A stretch of 64,000 nt of DNA from Eupeodes corollae. Lineage: Eukaryota; Arthropoda; Insecta; Diptera; Syrphidae. Positions 35,806 through 48,700 of the stretch are shown piece after piece. Location of the stretch: contig NC_079148.1 of the NCBI RefSeq assembly GCF_945859685.1, positions 31,135,946 through 31,199,945 of the forward strand. The letters run 5' to 3'. Below the pieces are notes generated by a model. The model did not search any database and was not told the DNA's origin. It worked only from the letters and a program-made list of their open reading frames with translations. Numbering within the stretch: the first letter of the stretch is position 1; each line of letters begins with the position of its first letter. A program made the translations under genes and the position numbers.

Positions 35806-38800
35806 GATTTTTTGGCTATTACCTTTTTGGCAACACTGGCTTAAACAGCTGATGCACGTTTCGTGTTTTGTTCCACTGTCAAACATCTTCAGTTTGGTCT
35901 ATAATTTAACTTTGAATCGTCTTAAAAACGAACACGTTTGAAAATCATTGAATTTTATTATCAAAGTGCGCGCTCTGTTAAGAAATTTTATTGCGCGCTT
36001 CTTTCATTTTTTGGTCAGTTTAATCGACGCACCGAAGCGGATATTCCTGCTATTTTGACTAAATTTGGATCAAATTTACATTTTTGGACATTGAACTAAC
36101 AACACGCTTAAGTAAAATGTGAGCTAAAGAAAATATCGCTGCTGTATGAGCCAGCGTTATTGATGACTATCAATTATCGATTCTTCGCCATTAGGAGCAA
36201 TTGGGCATCTGTAACTTAACAACGTGGAAAATTTTGCGGAAGGGTTTAGGTGTGATGCCTTTCAAAATACAGCTGGTATAAGAATTGAAGCAGAACGACC
36301 TACCTAAGAATCAGTACCGTTCCTTTGTAGAAAAGATTTCACCTCTGCTCCCCCTTGGTACAACAGAGAGCTCCGTAGCCTAAGAAATACCCGTAACAAG
36401 CTTTGGAAGATCTTTTTACAGTCCAAATCTGATACTGATCACAACAACTATCTTCTTGCCTATAAATCCTTCTCTAAATTAAGGGAATCCCTTTATAACC
36501 AATACCTTTATCAAATAGAAAATAACCTTCTTTCTGATGCAAGGAAATTTTTCAAGTTTATAAATGTCAAACGAAAATCTGATGGGTTTCCACCTTCAAT
36601 GAGTTTCTCCAACATAATCTCCTCTGATCCAACAACCATATCAAATCTATTTGCTAATTACTTTAGCAAATCGTATACTGAACATCTGCATGATCCTGAT
36701 CCGCACTTCTTTAGTTGTTTAGATGGTTGCACTCAAACCTCCCTTTCATCGTTTACAATAACTGAAGAAATGGTACTTGCCAAAATCGTAAGCCTCAAAG
36801 AAAACTTTAGCCCTGGTCCTGATGGCGTCCCATCAGTTGTTCTAAAAAAATGTATGCATTATCTGTCAAAGCCTCTACTGCACTCTTTGAACTCTCTCTT
36901 TCCGAAGGTGTGTTTCCTCATATATGGAAAGATTCATTTATATTTCCCATTCATAAACAAGGCAATAAAATTGAAATTAACAATTATAGACCTATTGCTA
37001 AACTTTCATGCATTCCAAAACTTTTTGAAAGCTTAGTTTATGATTCCGTTTATTTCCATTGCAAGCCCTTATTCTCCCCCGCTAAACATGGTTTTCTTAA
37101 AGGTAGATCCACTACGACTAAGTTAATTGAATTTATATCCAAAGTTTTGTCAGCCTTTGAGAATGGCAAAGAAGTTGTAACGTATACTATACACTGATTA
37201 CAGTAAAGACTTTGATAAAATATCCCATAACATAATTTATCTGAAACTAAGAGCTCTAGGCTTTCCATCTATATTTATAAACTGGATAAGCTCCTATCTT
37301 GCGAATAGAACTTATAGAGTCCTTTTCCGTGACTCAGTCTCCAGTCCTATACATGCAACTTCTGGAGTCCCACAAGGTAGTCACCTTGGCCCCCTTCTCT
37401 TCGTCTTATCTTTTAACGATGTCTGTTTTAAATTAAAAAAAAACTCAGATATCCTAGTTTTTGATAAGAAAATTTTTAAGATTATCTCTACTCCATCTGA
37501 TTCCTTACTTTTACAAAATGATCTTTTTGTTTGGTGCATGCATAATTTCCCAGAGTTAAATGTAGGTAAATGTAAACAAATGACCTTTTCGCGAAAACAA
37601 ATCCCATCTCATAGAGTATACTACTTCCTTAATGACGCCGTCAACGTAGTCGATTCTATTAGAGATCTTGGTATTATGTGTGACAAACACCTGAATTTCC
37701 ATTCCCATTTTGACCAAATTATTAATAAAGCTAATAGATCTCTCGTTTTTATTAAGAGATGGTCAAAAGAATTTTCCAACCCTTTTGTAACTAAAGCGCT
37801 TTACATTTCCCTAGTCCGTCCTCATCTTGAATATGCATGCCAAGTATGGTCTCACTTTTATGAAAACCATTCACTCAGAATTGAAAATGTTCAAAGACGT
37901 TTCGTTCGATTTGCCTTACGTGGCCTCCCCTGGGATCAGACATCCAACTTGCTTCCTTATGCCGATCTCCTAAAACTGATAGGTTTGCAGCCCTTATATA
38001 TTAGACGCAAAAACGCTGATATATTATTTGCTCACCAATTGTTAATGGGCAATATAGATTCCCCGGCACTCCTGATCCTGAGTGATATTCATCTTAACAC
38101 CAACCCTCGAAATCTGCGATCTGTTTCCCTTTTCTATATCCCTCATCACCGCACTAATTACGGGCACTTTGAACCAATGTCCAGAATTCTTCGCCACTGC
38201 AACGCTGCTATGGTAGTTTTCGATTTCAACATTTCCAAATCCCTTCTGAAAGATACCCTTTACTTTTTCCCTTTTTGAGTCCAAATTCCCCTGTAATTTT
38301 AAGTCAAATAAAATCAAAATTGTTAGTTCTTGTACATTAAAGAGCCCCCTTAGGGGCCCACATGAATAAATGTTGAAAACTGATAACAGGAAAGGCAAAA
38401 AAAAAAATGTTAACCTAGTGTTAAGTTAAGTTAAGTTATGATAGCTTGTATTAAGCTCAATAATTAAATAAATAAATAAATACCGCAACGTACAATTTTT
38501 GTGTGAATGGGTTCTTGGAAAGTTGGCCGAAGATGCGAAAAATTGTGTTCAGCGGCGAAGCTCATTTTTGGTTCAAATAAACATAATTGTCGATTTTGGA
38601 GTGAATATAAGTGGCATCATTGGACAGTACTTCTGGTGAGCGCTACCCTGAGATGATACCCAACTTTGTTTTGCCCAAAATGCAAGAGCTTGACTTGCAT
38701 GACATGTGGTTTCAACAAGACGGTACCACATGCCACATAACACACACAACAATGGACTTATTGAGAGGCAAGTTTGGTGAACATTTTATTTTCGTTCGGG

Positions 38801-39118
38801 ACCGGTCCATCGGCCGCCTAGATCATGCGATTTAATGAATTGAGAATATTTTTGTGGTGCTATGTTAAAGTTCACGTCTACACAGATATGTTCGCTTCAA
38901 TTGACCCATTGACCCATTGGAAGACAACATTGAAGCATTATTATTCGTGATATACCATTTTTGGAAAGAGTATGCCAAAATTGGACTAAGCGGATGCACC
39001 ATTTGAGGCAGTCAAGGTCAACATTTGCATAAAATAATCTTTAAAAATTAAATAATTACAAACCACCAATTCAAATAAAGATTTTAATATCCTACAGCTT
39101 TTAAAAAATTACCCTTTA
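35806..39118 (+). mobile_element. Mariner-type transposon split by a retrotransposon
   Basis: Same subfamily as 17100-18381. The left part (35806-36319) starts with GATTTTTTGGCTATTACC, missing about eight terminal bases of the inverted repeat. It keeps CACGTTTCGTGTTTTG and later blocks. The right part resumes at 38481 with CGCAACGTACAATTTT and reads on through WFQQDGTTCHI, LLRGKFGEHF and a degraded end. The right inverted repeat is GCTTTTAAAAAATTACCCTT at about 39097-39116, followed by TA. The transposase is destroyed by stops, frameshifts and the insertion of the element at 36320-38480. Confidence 0.85.
36320..38480 (+). mobile_element. Family A non-LTR retrotransposon, 5'-truncated, inserted in the mariner
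   Basis: The pentamer TACCG flanks it at 36315-36319 and 38481-38485, the likely target duplication. It ends in an (AAAT)n tail. The open frame starts abruptly inside ORF2 (FLCRKDFTSAPPWYNRELRS), so the endonuclease is missing. The reverse transcriptase then runs through FSPGPDGVPSVVLKK; a frameshift near 36.88 kb; FPIHKQ and NNYRPIAKLS; a second frameshift near 37.19 kb; DYSKDFDKISH (motif A); and GVPQGSHLGPLLF. The expected FADD (motif C) reads VFDKKIF, with two residues lost. A clean C-terminal part (37538-38275) has LGIMCDKHLNF, RPHLEYACQVW and RRFVRFALRGLPW. It is inactive. The clade is probably in the Jockey/CR1 group; the copy at 42740 is its relative. Confidence 0.9.
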
Positions 39119-39167
39119 TATGGCAAGTATTCCATTCGTAAAAAATGTTGAACTCGATCGATCAAAC
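39117..39167 (+). repeat. Right half of the interrupted family C repeat
   Basis: TATATGGCAAGTATTCCATT and GAACTCGATC then ATCAAAC match 44935-44990 with several substitutions. Similarity stops at about 39167, where the next mariner remnant appears to begin. Confidence 0.65.
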
Positions 39168-39169
39168 TT

Positions 39170-40045
39170 GCTTCTATACGGACTAAATAAAATGTTAAAT
39201 AGTGATTTTACATAACGTGCTTTATGGTTTACATAATCGTCCAACTTCTCAAGCAAGTGGCAGTGTTTTGAAAAAAGTTGAAAATACTGGATTGGTTACA
39301 AATAATGTAAGGCTTCTGCATCATCGTTTAGCTCGTACTACTGAAAATGTCGCTGCTGTAATTGTAAGTGTTGCCGAAGATCCGAATGTATCGATTAATC
39401 GTAGTTCTCAGGAATTAGGACTGTCTTACGGTGCACAATGTGGCCTATTTTGCATTTGGATCTACACATACATCCATATAAAGAGCAGCTCACACAACAA
39501 CTGAAGTCGAATTTGGGGTTATGAGAATCTTCAAGTAATTGATGAGAAGCCATTATATCCACCAAAAGTCACTGTTTGGTGAGCTCTTTGGTCCGGAGGT
39601 GTGATTGGATCTAACATAATTGAAAACGACAATGGGACGACTGTCACCGTGAATTTAGAGCATTAAAGTCGTATGATAACCGACCTTTTTTCGCCTGCTA
39701 TTAAAGAATACAATTTGAAGATTATGTGGTTTCAAAAAGACGTCATCGTGGTGATATCAACCGGGCACTAAGATCATGCGATTTGACACCATTGGATTTG
39801 TTCTTGTGAGGCTACGTGAAAAACCATGTTAAAGCAGATAAGCCTTTAACTTTTGAGCACTAACAAACCAACATTCGTCAAGTTATAGCTGAGATACCAC
39901 CCAATATGTGTGAAACAATGATCGAAAATTACGTCAAAAGAAAAGATACTTGCAAAAAATTGCGTGGTGGTCATTTAAATATTTTGAAATAAATATTTTA
40001 TATGTGTCTTACTAACGTTTAGTTTTGAAACTACAAAAGTATAAC
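39170..40045 (+). pseudogene. Mariner-type transposase remnant, third subfamily, internally deleted
   Basis: A readable stretch (39202-39420) carries NRPTSQASGSVLKKVE, ARTTENVAAV and SVAEDPNVSINRSSQELGLS, the helix-turn-helix half of a mariner transposase. After LTQQLK the sequence jumps. The catalytic region with the first aspartate is absent, and the frame resumes at KPLYPPKVTVW, ALWSGGVIGSN and NDNGTTVTVN. Then come MWFQKD and a degraded TPLD segment, ADKP, and NIRQVIAEIPPNMCETM with GGHLN at the end. Stops are present. The catalytic gap makes it inactive. It is distinct in wording from the mariners at 7.2, 17.1 and 57.3 kb. Confidence 0.85.
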
Positions 40046-40337
40046 CCTGTATTTTTGAAATATGATAGCTTCATTATCGTTACAGCTATTTCTTTCTTCT
40101 CAAAAAATAGAAACACACGTTCATGCCATCTTTTGATTTTTGCCATGAGTGCTTTTCATATAAATATATAATTGATGTTACTCAGCTCGTGCAGAGCTAG
40201 TACCTTATGATTTTATAAACCTCAACCATTTCTGTCAAAAATAAATTATTTAAATTTTTCCTTTAAAGTAAACAAAGCAACTCTAAAAGTTATGTTTCGA
40301 ATACCTTAAGCTATCAAGTTAGATTTTAAAAAGAAAA

Positions 40338-41339
40338 AAGAGGCTGGGATACGACCCACACTATGATAACTTCCCATCCCGTCTGTCGATTTGTCTTGTT
40401 TAAAATTTTGTCTGTATGTACTCGTATCAACTTTTACCAAATTTGCGTAGATTTTATTTTTTATGAAAAACGGACTGTTAGATTTTTATATAAAAATTAC
40501 TGAATATCGAAAACAATATTTTCTGTGAAATAAAAAGAGTTTGAAGACAATATTTTCAATTGTTGAAAAAGCTATTTGAGTCGAAGATCATTTTTTACCA
40601 ACTTCTGTTAATTTTTTTTTCGGTTTTTAATTTTTGTTAAAAAACAGTCATTTCGATGTTTTTTCAAAATTTTACTGAATGTTGACAAAAATATTTTTTG
40701 AAATAAAAAAGTAAATGAAAGCCAATTTCTACAATTTTTGTAAAGATATTTAAGTCGAAAATCAATGTTTACCAACTTTTATTATTTTTTTTTAGTTTTT
40801 TATTTTTTGTAAAAAAACTGTCGATTCGATTTTTCTCAACATTTTTCAGAATGTTGAAAAAAATATTTCTTATAAGATAAAATAAGTTTGAAGCCGAAAT
40901 TTCAAGTTTTTAAAAAGATATTTGAATCGAAATTTAATTTTTACCAATTTTGAGTAATGTTTTTTTAGATTTTAATTTTTTATAAAAAAAACTGTCAATT
41001 CGATTTTTCTCAAAATTTTATAAGATGTCAAAAACATTATTTTCGTTGCACAAAATTGTTTTGGAGATGCAATCATATTTTAGTCGTAAAATTTTAGAGG
41101 TGACAACATTTTTTTTAATTTTTTTTTTTTGATTTATAAAAAAAAAACGGTTAAATGGATTTTTTTTTTCAAAAAATATACTTTTTTGATATGACGTTAC
41201 AATATATTATATACAATTGAATTCAAGTCTCTAGTGTTTTTGGTTCGTAATATATTTAGGGTTAATCAAACGTCGAGAAATGTCAAAATTTTTAATCTGA
41301 CAAATCGGAATCATTACTATAACTTCATATGGGAAGTTA
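40338..41339 (-). repeat. Family P element, about 1.0 kb copy lacking the CGTACG tract
   Basis: The left edge has GAGGCTGGGATACGACCC and ACACTATGATAACTTCCCAT. Several 174-bp-type monomers follow. The right edge has a decayed palindrome (AACTTCATATGGGAAGTT) after AAACGTCGAGAAATGTC. The conserved middle with AGGGCTCTCAAG and the CGTACG tract has been deleted. Confidence 0.83.
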
Positions 41340-42735
41340 ATAAGGAATATTAGACGAGAGACGAAAAATCAAAATCAAAAGTTTATGAAATTAGTCATGC
41401 TGACAAAACAAAATTTTATGATATAACTCTATAGACTTATTTCAAACCCTACAAAATATGGGAAATGTATCTCCAAAAATAAGTCTTGATAGTTCCTTAA
41501 AACTAAAATAACTAAATAAGTTACAAAAAAAAAACACGTACATAACATTTTCTAAAGGATGTCATTACCTCTTTAACATTCCCCTTCCCCCATTTTAATA
41601 ACACATAATAAAGATAAAGACTGTCTTTATAACAAATGAGTTTAATTTATGACAACCATATCAATTAAAATTCTTTCCCTGTTGAGTTTTAATGGCATAT
41701 ACGAGAAAAAAGGAATACGGAACCATTAATCTGTAATCATTAAAAGACTCCTTCAATTATTATCTCCTAATGGCATTGTTTAAACAATTTTCTTCCCATT
41801 TCCCATTTCATACAACCACCATGACTATCTTCGTTATAGACCATGTCTAGGAAACTGGAGCGAAATCAGTCTTGGTGTGTGTCTTGATGTGTTGTGGAGA
41901 AAAACTTATTATTTCTAGAAAAAAAAAACTCAATCTAATGACTATGACTGTAAAACTTCAACCTGAAGCTGAAGCCTGATTCTTTCTACAAGGAAACATT
42001 TAGAAAACACGTCATCTCCTTAGAAAAAATTCTGAAAAAAAAACTTTATTTATTGCTTTGCCATAGTTCATTGCCTCTTTTTTAGATTATTATACGAGTG
42101 AGTGTACTCGGGTTTCTTGAGAAAAGATTGCTGATGATGAGATATACTTGTACTTCCCCTCCTACTCGTAGAGTATTATAAAAGTAGTTAACGACTTTGA
42201 TTAAGTGCAATTTCATGCACTTAAAAAAGAACCTGAAGATTTCATTAAGTTATGAGTTGTTAGAGGATAAAAGGACCAACGAGTTTAGGTATAATATAAT
42301 GGGCTTATTCTATACTTTAGTGAATTATTCCCGCGATAAAGAAGATTATTATTTTGTATTTAGTTTTAATAGCTTGAAAGTTAAAAGTAATTCAAGCTCT
42401 GCTTAAACAGTTTAGCGAACTATATTATATGAACGTTTAGTAAATACAAAACAGGTGTTAGTACTTCGGATTATTAAAATTAATAACTTTAGAATTTAAT
42501 CAAATTGAACGCTTTCTCAAATTGGGCAAAACAAAAGGTAATTACCCTTTTGCCTTCAATCCTTCCTGATTTAATTACCCAATTTCTCGTCTCCTAGAAA
42601 AGAATTAATTATTACTTAAACGAGTTCGACGGTTGCAGTAATATTAACCAAGGTTGTTTTTATGAAGAAATAATTTAAAGTTCCGAGTATAAGTTTCAGT
42701 TTTATAAGTCCACTGCAGTGCCTTAATAACCCCAG
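41340..42735. other. AT-rich stretch with no recognised gene
   Basis: No gene or family repeat recognised. A 69-codon ORF at 42197 has no domain. Confidence 0.4.
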
Positions 42736-42739
42736 CCTC

Positions 42740-44480
42740 TGCAGCCAGCTTGGTCCCTAGCTAGAGGTACACGAAAGAATTGCGTTTACTGCGTAACAAA
42801 AGAAATAAGGTATGGAAAACCCATCTCAAACCTCTGTCTCCAATCAACTTCTCTTTTTATGTTGAACTTTTTAACCAATTAAAGTCTCTTTCTAATTTTG
42901 TATATGCTTGTTATGTTACTGATATGGGCACCTCTTTGAAAGAGAATCCTAAAAAATTTTGGAATTTTGTAAACTCAAAGAAAAAATCAGATTGCTTTCC
43001 AGTTAACTTCACTTACAAGAACCTTTCGTTAGATAAAACTGTTGATATGTGTAACGCTTTCGCAACGAATTTCCGGGAGTCATTTGTTAATAGCCCTCAA
43101 GAAGTTGATAAAGTATATTTTCATAATCTTCACACTTTTTTGCAAACTAGCTGTAGTCACATACCTGTGCTACAGAGTACGGTCCTATATCTTTTATCTG
43201 CGTTGAATGATGCTTGTCAGCCGGGTCCCGATGATATTCCCCCGATAGTACTAAAAAAGTGTAGTAATGCTTTAGTTGAACCCCTAACGTTCTTGTTCAA
43301 ACTTTCTCTAAAAACAGGCAAATTTCCAAGAATATGGAAGAAGTCATTTCTAACACCAATTTTCAAGAAATGTAACAAGTCGGATATAAGCAACTACAGG
43401 CCCATTGCAAAGCTTTTTTTGCATTCCTAAAATATTTGAACAAGTTGTTTGTGAAAGTGTAGCATTTTTAATAAGAATCTCATTTGTGAACAGCATTATG
43501 GTTTTGTGAGAAAAAGACCAACCGTTACAAATCTCCTCACATTCTCAAAAATATGTTTAAACGCCTTAGAACAAGGTTATGAAGTTGACTGTGTATACAC
43601 TGAATTTTCTTAAGCTTTTGACCAACTAAGCCACGGAATTATTTTATTTAAACTTAAAGCTCTTGGTTTTCCACCATTTTTTTTAGCTTGGATTAAGTCA
43701 TACCTTGAAAACAGATCCTTTGAGGTAAAATTTAGAAATTGTCATTCTACGCTCAAGTAAACTTCTCATATTTGCTGACGATATGAAGATTTTCAAAATA
43801 ATAAAGTCCACCCATGATCGTATTCTTTTACAAACCGACATTGATAGTTTCACATTTTGGTGTGAGAAAAGTAGCCTTTCACTCAACCCTTTAAAATGTC
43901 AGACGTTAACTGTTACTAAAAAAACTTATCAGTAACGTATTTGACTCTGTCGCGTCTCCACATTTAAAGATTTAGGTGTACATTTCTGTTCCAACTTAGA
44001 GTTTACACATCACATTAATGTTATTGTTAATAAGACAAGTTCTATGCTTGGTTTTATAAAACGCTGGGTTAAGGAGTTCAATGATCCCTATGTTAATCTT
44101 TCTTTGTACAATTGTCATGTTCGTCCTCATCTTGCATATGCTTTGCAGGGATGGGCTCCCTATTACGAAATTCATAGAAAACGTTTTGAATCAATTCAAC
44201 ATAATTTCATTCGCTTTGCCCTGAAGGGTCTTCCTTGGGATGATCCTTATGATCTGCCTCCCTATGAATATCGTATTTTAATTCTTCAAATGCAAACTCT
44301 CCATCAAGGGCGTGTTAATAATGACTTAGTATTTTTTCATTAACTCGTTAATGGTGAAATTGATGCACCTTATTTCTTTTCTTGTGTACATTTGATTACC
44401 GAGACGGAAGCTTTAAGTCGAATGAGAATTTTATATAACTTAAACTGTTTATCGATAGATTTAAATTTAAATAAGGCGTG
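42740..44480 (+). pseudogene. Family A non-LTR reverse transcriptase remnant
   Basis: The first frame (42780-43427) reads RLLRNKRNKVWK, NPKKFWNFVNSKKKSD, QPGPDDIPPIVLKK, FPRIWKKSFLTPIFKK and ISNYRPIAK. This covers the fingers region of the reverse transcriptase. A frameshift follows. Motif A is degraded with a stop inside the TEFS-AFDQLSH segment. The GVPQGS region is deleted, and FADDMKIFKI (motif C) survives near 43770. The last open part (44044-44340) has GFIKRWVKEFNDPYVN, RPHLAYALQGW and FIRFALKGLPWDD, closely parallel to the element at 36320. The endonuclease is missing. It is inactive. Confidence 0.88.
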
Positions 44481-44920
44481 ATTAAAATCAGATTTATTAT
44501 CGTTAACGTTCTCATTTTATTTTTTGTTCTGTAAAAGTTAAATGTTAATTTTTGTTTGTATTTTGTGCGTGTGTTAGGCTATAATTGTATTATTTTTTTT
44601 ACTAACAACTAACACATGCACTTACGATGAGCCGCTGATCGTAGTTTGACGCTTGTTATAAACTTACTACTTTCTGAAATTCTGAACTGTATAAAAAGGG
44701 TTCAATGAAACAACATGTTGACCCACAGATGGTGAAACCAACATTTTTCACCATCTAAGGGCAGCATTTTTTTAATCTTAATTATACACAATGCAATACC
44801 AACGACTTGAAAATATAATAAATTGTTCAAAAATTAATTTAACCAATAAAAGAGCTTCTTGATTTAAGAATCAAATTATATCTGCTTAAAATATAACTTG
44901 CATACCTACTTTTTACTTGC
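44481..44920. other. Spacer, possible 3' untranslated sequence of the retrotransposon
   Basis: AT-rich. It contains an inverted pair, AGATGGTGAAAcc and TTTCACCATCT, at about 44727-44757. No poly(A) tail or target duplication was identified. Confidence 0.35.
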
Positions 44921-44924
44921 GACA

Positions 44925-45790
44925 TATAGGAACTATATGGCAAGTTTTGCATTCGTGCAAAAATTTCGAACTCGAGATTTTAATCAAACATGATATAACG
45001 ATGGTAGAGAAGTCGAAAAAAGTGGGTCCCGCGATTCCGTCCGGTCGGTTTTGTCTGTCTGTCCACGCTCCTACAGCCTAAACCATTGGGTCGATTGAGT
45101 TCAAACTTGGAAGTTAAGGTTTTGAGCAGATTCGCGTTAGGCGTTTTTTTCATTTTTTTTTAAGATCAAAACTAACAGTGGCCCCCATACAATTTTTTTG
45201 GTCAAAAACCGAAAATTCGAATTTTCTCAAAAACAAACCAATAGATTTTTTTTTAATTTTCTCTAAAATTTTATTTTTAACTTGGCTTCTTTTTATAAGA
45301 AAACCATATTTTTGTATTGCTCAGGAAAGGTACCGCTCATAGAACCGTTATTTTGTTTTTTAATTTTCTCAGCAACTTATGAACTGATTTAAATAATTTT
45401 TTTTTGAATAAGCTCCTATATTTCCTTAACAATATTTGATTAACAGAAATTCAATTTTTAATTGTTTGGATTTTTTTAAAAAATATTGAATTTTTATTTT
45501 TCAAAACGCTATATCTCAAAAACGTGTCAACAATTTTTTACGAAATTCAAATGTAAGACGTATATTTACAATCACTAAATAACTGCATTCCAAAAATATT
45601 TTTAGAACAAAATTGGAAAATTTTATATATAAAAAATTAATTTTAAAAAAAACCGCTCTAACGATTTTCAAAATAAAAATTTTAAAAATCAACGGTTTTT
45701 TTATTTATAAAATGGCATTTAAATTTTTGAAGACAAACTTATTTTTCAGGTAAAATTTTGAATCTTAAAATATTATTTTTTTAATTATTT
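44925..45790 (+). repeat. Family C dispersed repeat, longest copy
   Basis: It starts with the CGACATATAGGAACTATATG site that is interrupted by a mariner at 35.8-39.1 kb. It then has a block with GTCCCGCGATTCCGTCCGG and TTTGTCTGTCTGTCCACGC, followed by long AT-rich sequence with AAAAACCG and TCAAAAAC motifs. The distal part (AATGGCATTTAAATTTTTGA with CAAACTTATTT) recurs at 47087-47165. No coding capacity. It resembles family P in layout (GTCTGTC-rich block, then AT-rich body) but not in sequence. Confidence 0.6.
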
Positions 45791-48700
45791 TCAGTGTGCA
45801 TGAGCCCGAAAGAGCGCATTATTTTGACAAAATTGTAATTACATTCCTAGCTTTCATCCAAATTAGTGCATTTGGTACACATTTCTATGATATATTTAAT
45901 CAACAATCTATTTTAAAGAGTCTATCAAGAAGTATTATCTTGGTAACTTTGTATATAATGATCTTAAAATATTATTCTTTACGAATAAGGTTGTTTCACA
46001 CATGATTCACTGGCCTTCGGCTATATAAAAAAATATTATACTTAGTACCTACAACTGGCCAGAGAGAGTATATGTATTTTCTATTAGAATCACTTTTTTA
46101 ACGCATACACATTGTACCTATTTATAAAGGTATTACGTACAACTTCTACAACTACTGCTTACGTGTCACTTCTTAACTAAAATCCAAAACGCACAAGAGC
46201 CTGACTTTAAACAACACATGAACAGCAATTTCTTGTACTTGTTCGTATGCTTGTTTTTTAAAACTTTAGTGAAAAAATAGACTGAACGTAATAACTCCAT
46301 GTTTGCGCTGAAAACTTAAGAAGGAATGTAATATGTACCTTCAAGCCACCAATAACATTCCTTCATTATCATCATAAACATGTCCTTATCTATCTATCTT
46401 TATAAAGCTAAGCACGCCAAGTGAACTATTCTATGGTCGTTTTAGACATCTACCTGCTACCTAACTACACAACCAATAGGCGATCGTCTTACAATTTAAA
46501 CATTCATGGTCTGCCTCTTTCTTATCTTATTTATTTTCCATCCTGGTTCTTCTAGTATGAAATTACAATAAAGCTATCTAAAGGAAAAAAGCTTTTAAGG
46601 AACAAGTTAAATCTATATGAATCGCATTGTAGCTTTATAGGTAATAGAAACCATTTTTTATATACAAAGATCGTACACAAGTAAAAGCAGACTTATGAAT
46701 GTAAATAAAAACAAATATCGGTAAAAGATCCTAAACAGCTGACTTAAGCATGCAAAAGTTTGTTTCATCCCCTTATTATATACAATAATAAGCCATTTTG
46801 TTTGTTATATAAAGTGCATTGATATAAATAAAACAAAAACAAATTCATGAACCTTCATATGGATGCTCTTTATGTGAAAACATATCCAAGTGTAGACTTT
46901 TTGGATCGAAAATTAATTATCTTAATTATTCTGCTGGCTGCTTATGGGAATGGGAATAATATTTTTCTCTCGCTCCCGCTGAATTTCTCTACTTTCAAAA
47001 CTAACGCCACGCCAACGACTCGGCATCTGGTCGCCCTAAAAATGTCTGCTCATGACAGTACTATGGTTTTCATATACAAAGATCGTGCGGTTTTTTTGAC
47101 AATTCAAATGGCATTTATATTTTTGAAGCCAAACTTATTTTACAGGTATATTTTTAAATCTCATATAAGTACTTTTTTAAACAGACTCTTTGCATACAGG
47201 AGCAAGTTCGTGCGACCCAGTCGTGTATTTTATTTGAGTAAGATTCATTAAATATCAATTATCCATCGAAAATTTCTATACAAGTATTTCGAATTTTCAC
47301 TGCACCGTATAGTCCCGAGGTAAAAAAAGAAGAACAACAAAGAATTCCAAAGTTCTGAACTAAATGGAATTATAATGAAATTCTTTCTTACACTTTACTG
47401 AAATTTTCGTCATTTTATGCGCCACACACATACACCAGAAAACACATACTGCGTCCACGTTACTTGCCTGTCAAATGAACCTTCTTTCCCTTCTGCCAAA
47501 TATGTGCTTTCATGCCAGAGATAAAATTATCCAAAAATACAACCGTATACCTATACCTAGGTACAAGAGTAGGTTTACATAATAATGCCCCACTGGGACG
47601 AAATACCGACTAAAATACCTCTCGGGCATCAAATTTACTGCACTGATGTCAGTTCAGTTTCAATTAAAAATATGTATGTATGTGTATGTAAGGAGGTAAT
47701 AAACGACAAGCGACGCGACGTAGCAATCAGATTGATAGTTTCTCTCTTTGCCTTCTCCATCATTCAAACTACGCCAAAAAAGCGAGGGCATAAAAACCCT
47801 AAAGTCGACGATGGACGATGAGGACGATTTTTGAGGTAATGCATGTTCGCACATTTGCGCGGACGAAAATGCAAGGGCAGTCAAATATTTTCCCCTAAGT
47901 TCATTTTGTTCGTATAGATACAAATATTTTAGCTTCAAGTTGCATTTCAATGAACTATCCACAACATCCCATTGATGCCCATGCCCAGGTCCTCTGAGCT
48001 CTGACTCTGAATATAGATATGGAGCTGCGAGGTCCATTCATAGAGGTATACGCTCAACAAGCCCTAAGCTGTATCGCTCTTTAATTTCGTTATATCCTTG
48101 TGAAGTTGTTTATATAGATACCTATGTATATTCTAAAGGGACTGATTGCGAGTGCGACGCGACTGTTTGTTTGTCATGGATGGACACGCTTAATTGAATT
48201 GTTGTGTGTAGACGGGCACACATCTCGTCACAGAGAGAGGGAATACAATAAACTCCCATCAGCCATCAACATCATCCAGAGAGATGTAAGCTTTCACAAT
48301 AGGAAAATGCAATTAAATTCAAATAGTTGCGTTGCCTTTGCGTTAGCCTTGTTGTAAATTTAGCTTGGACTTCGAGCTTTCGACCATTTGGTCTCACTTC
48401 CCTGTGGCATGTTATGGATGTCCAGTTCAGTCCATTTCCGCATATTCTAGAAGTTCAGAAAGCATTCAAATTTGGGAGGGATGTAAAATACATGTTTAGA
48501 GAAACATAAAATACCTATGCTGTGTAACTTATTTATGTACATTTCTCGTTTTGGGCCAAGTGAATTTCGCAAGTTCTAGTTTTGTAAAAGATTTCATATC
48601 AGTTATTGATATTCTTTTGATTATTTTGTTCGTTCTTATAACAATTAAGAGACACTTTTTTGACCGTGCTATGAAAAGGCTGTTTGAAGTGAAATCTGGA

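Noticed and set aside
46847..47251. 134-codon ORF as a possible membrane protein
   Set aside because: It overlaps the fragment of dispersed repeat C, and its hydrophobic stretches come from T-rich sequence.
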